From DIGJ01 sp041739345 (lineage in GTDB: Bacteria; Bacillota; Clostridia; Lachnospirales; Lachnospiraceae): a stretch of DNA of 64,000 nucleotides. Under the pieces are notes generated by a model. That model was not told the DNA's origin. It saw only the letters and a program-made list of their open reading frames with translations, and searched no databases. The stretch's first letter is position 1; each line of letters begins with the position of its first letter. The position numbers and the translations under genes were made by a program. The DNA lies in the NCBI GenBank assembly GCA_041739345.1, contig JBGSNZ010000018.1, positions 62,001 through 126,000 on the forward strand. The letters run 5' to 3'. Shown here one piece after another: positions 63,912-64,000 of this stretch.

Positions 63912-64000
63912 TGGAGAAGGCAAATACAAAGAAGAGAAGCAGCAATGATATTATTATGACACTTCTGAAAGGAAGAACCTTAATTATTCTAGCAATTTTA
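63912..64000 (+). CDS. RbsC-type sugar permease (3' end beyond the window)
   Basis: Only the first 29 codons are visible: a basic N-terminus followed by the start of a hydrophobic segment (TLLKGRTLIILAIL). Ribosome binding site AAGGAG overlaps the end of the ATPase gene. Identity as permease is by operon position and the expected N-terminal helix, so moderately sure. Confidence 0.75.

Overview
The window looks like a chromosomal segment of a low-GC, spore-forming, plant-polysaccharide-degrading clostridium. The housekeeping gene order, the CotJ spore-coat genes and the large arabinose/arabinan block point to Lachnospiraceae. Lachnoclostridium (Clostridium) phytofermentans-like organisms are my best guess, but this rests on gene content, not on a database match.

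Layout. (1) 1-9.7 kb, core genes on the + strand: murB (5' cut by the window edge), rapZ, whiA, a Crh-like HPr with Glu in place of the phosphorylatable His, dnaE, pfkA, a YaiI/YqxD-family gene and an ABC exporter half. (2) 9.7-14 kb, an accessory patch: three long palindromic non-coding elements. Two of them are 286-bp inverted copies bracketing a tyrosine-recombinase remnant, a self-regulated TetR gene and a condensation-type acyltransferase. A secreted DUF4163/DUF3298 protein also lies here. (3) 13.8-18.6 kb: a TetR repressor divergent from an MMPL/RND exporter and a secreted heptad-repeat partner, with three matching operator palindromes between them. (4) 18.6-30.5 kb, assorted cell-surface and metabolic genes: an acidic membrane protein, a BIG2-repeat protein, an ABC-2 exporter, a VTC/DUF4956/Cthe_2159-type surface module, NiaR, a ferredoxin-type aldo-keto reductase, an NhaC antiporter, tRNA-Trp, and cotJ genes in which cotJA and cotJB are fused.

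(5) 30.5-53.4 kb, L-arabinose utilisation. araR and araM are convergent; araM and araABD diverge from a shared region with two AraR-like operators. Next comes a YesM/YesN-type two-component system with a membrane-tethered substrate-binding protein, then a second binding protein and two sugar permeases. A GH127 beta-L-arabinofuranosidase follows, and then a 2115-residue secreted multidomain glycosidase. Together these look like a pathway that releases arabino-oligosaccharides outside the cell, imports them, trims them to L-arabinose inside, and feeds AraA-AraB-AraD.

(6) 53.4-64 kb: two tandem paralogous LacI regulators. The second heads an apparent operon of a FucI/AraA-family isomerase, a two-subunit transketolase, a glycerol-kinase-like FGGY kinase, and an RbsABC-type importer with a DUF2291 lipoprotein; the last permease runs off the window. 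This combination matches the logic of the isomerase-kinase-transketolase route for the branched pentose D-apiose, which I propose as a hypothesis.

Most notable for follow-up are the palindromic elements, whose arms carry compensatory changes; the candidate D-apiose operon; a 26-bp hairpin that sequesters the ribosome binding site of the major sugar-binding protein; and the tethered binding protein encoded with the two-component system.
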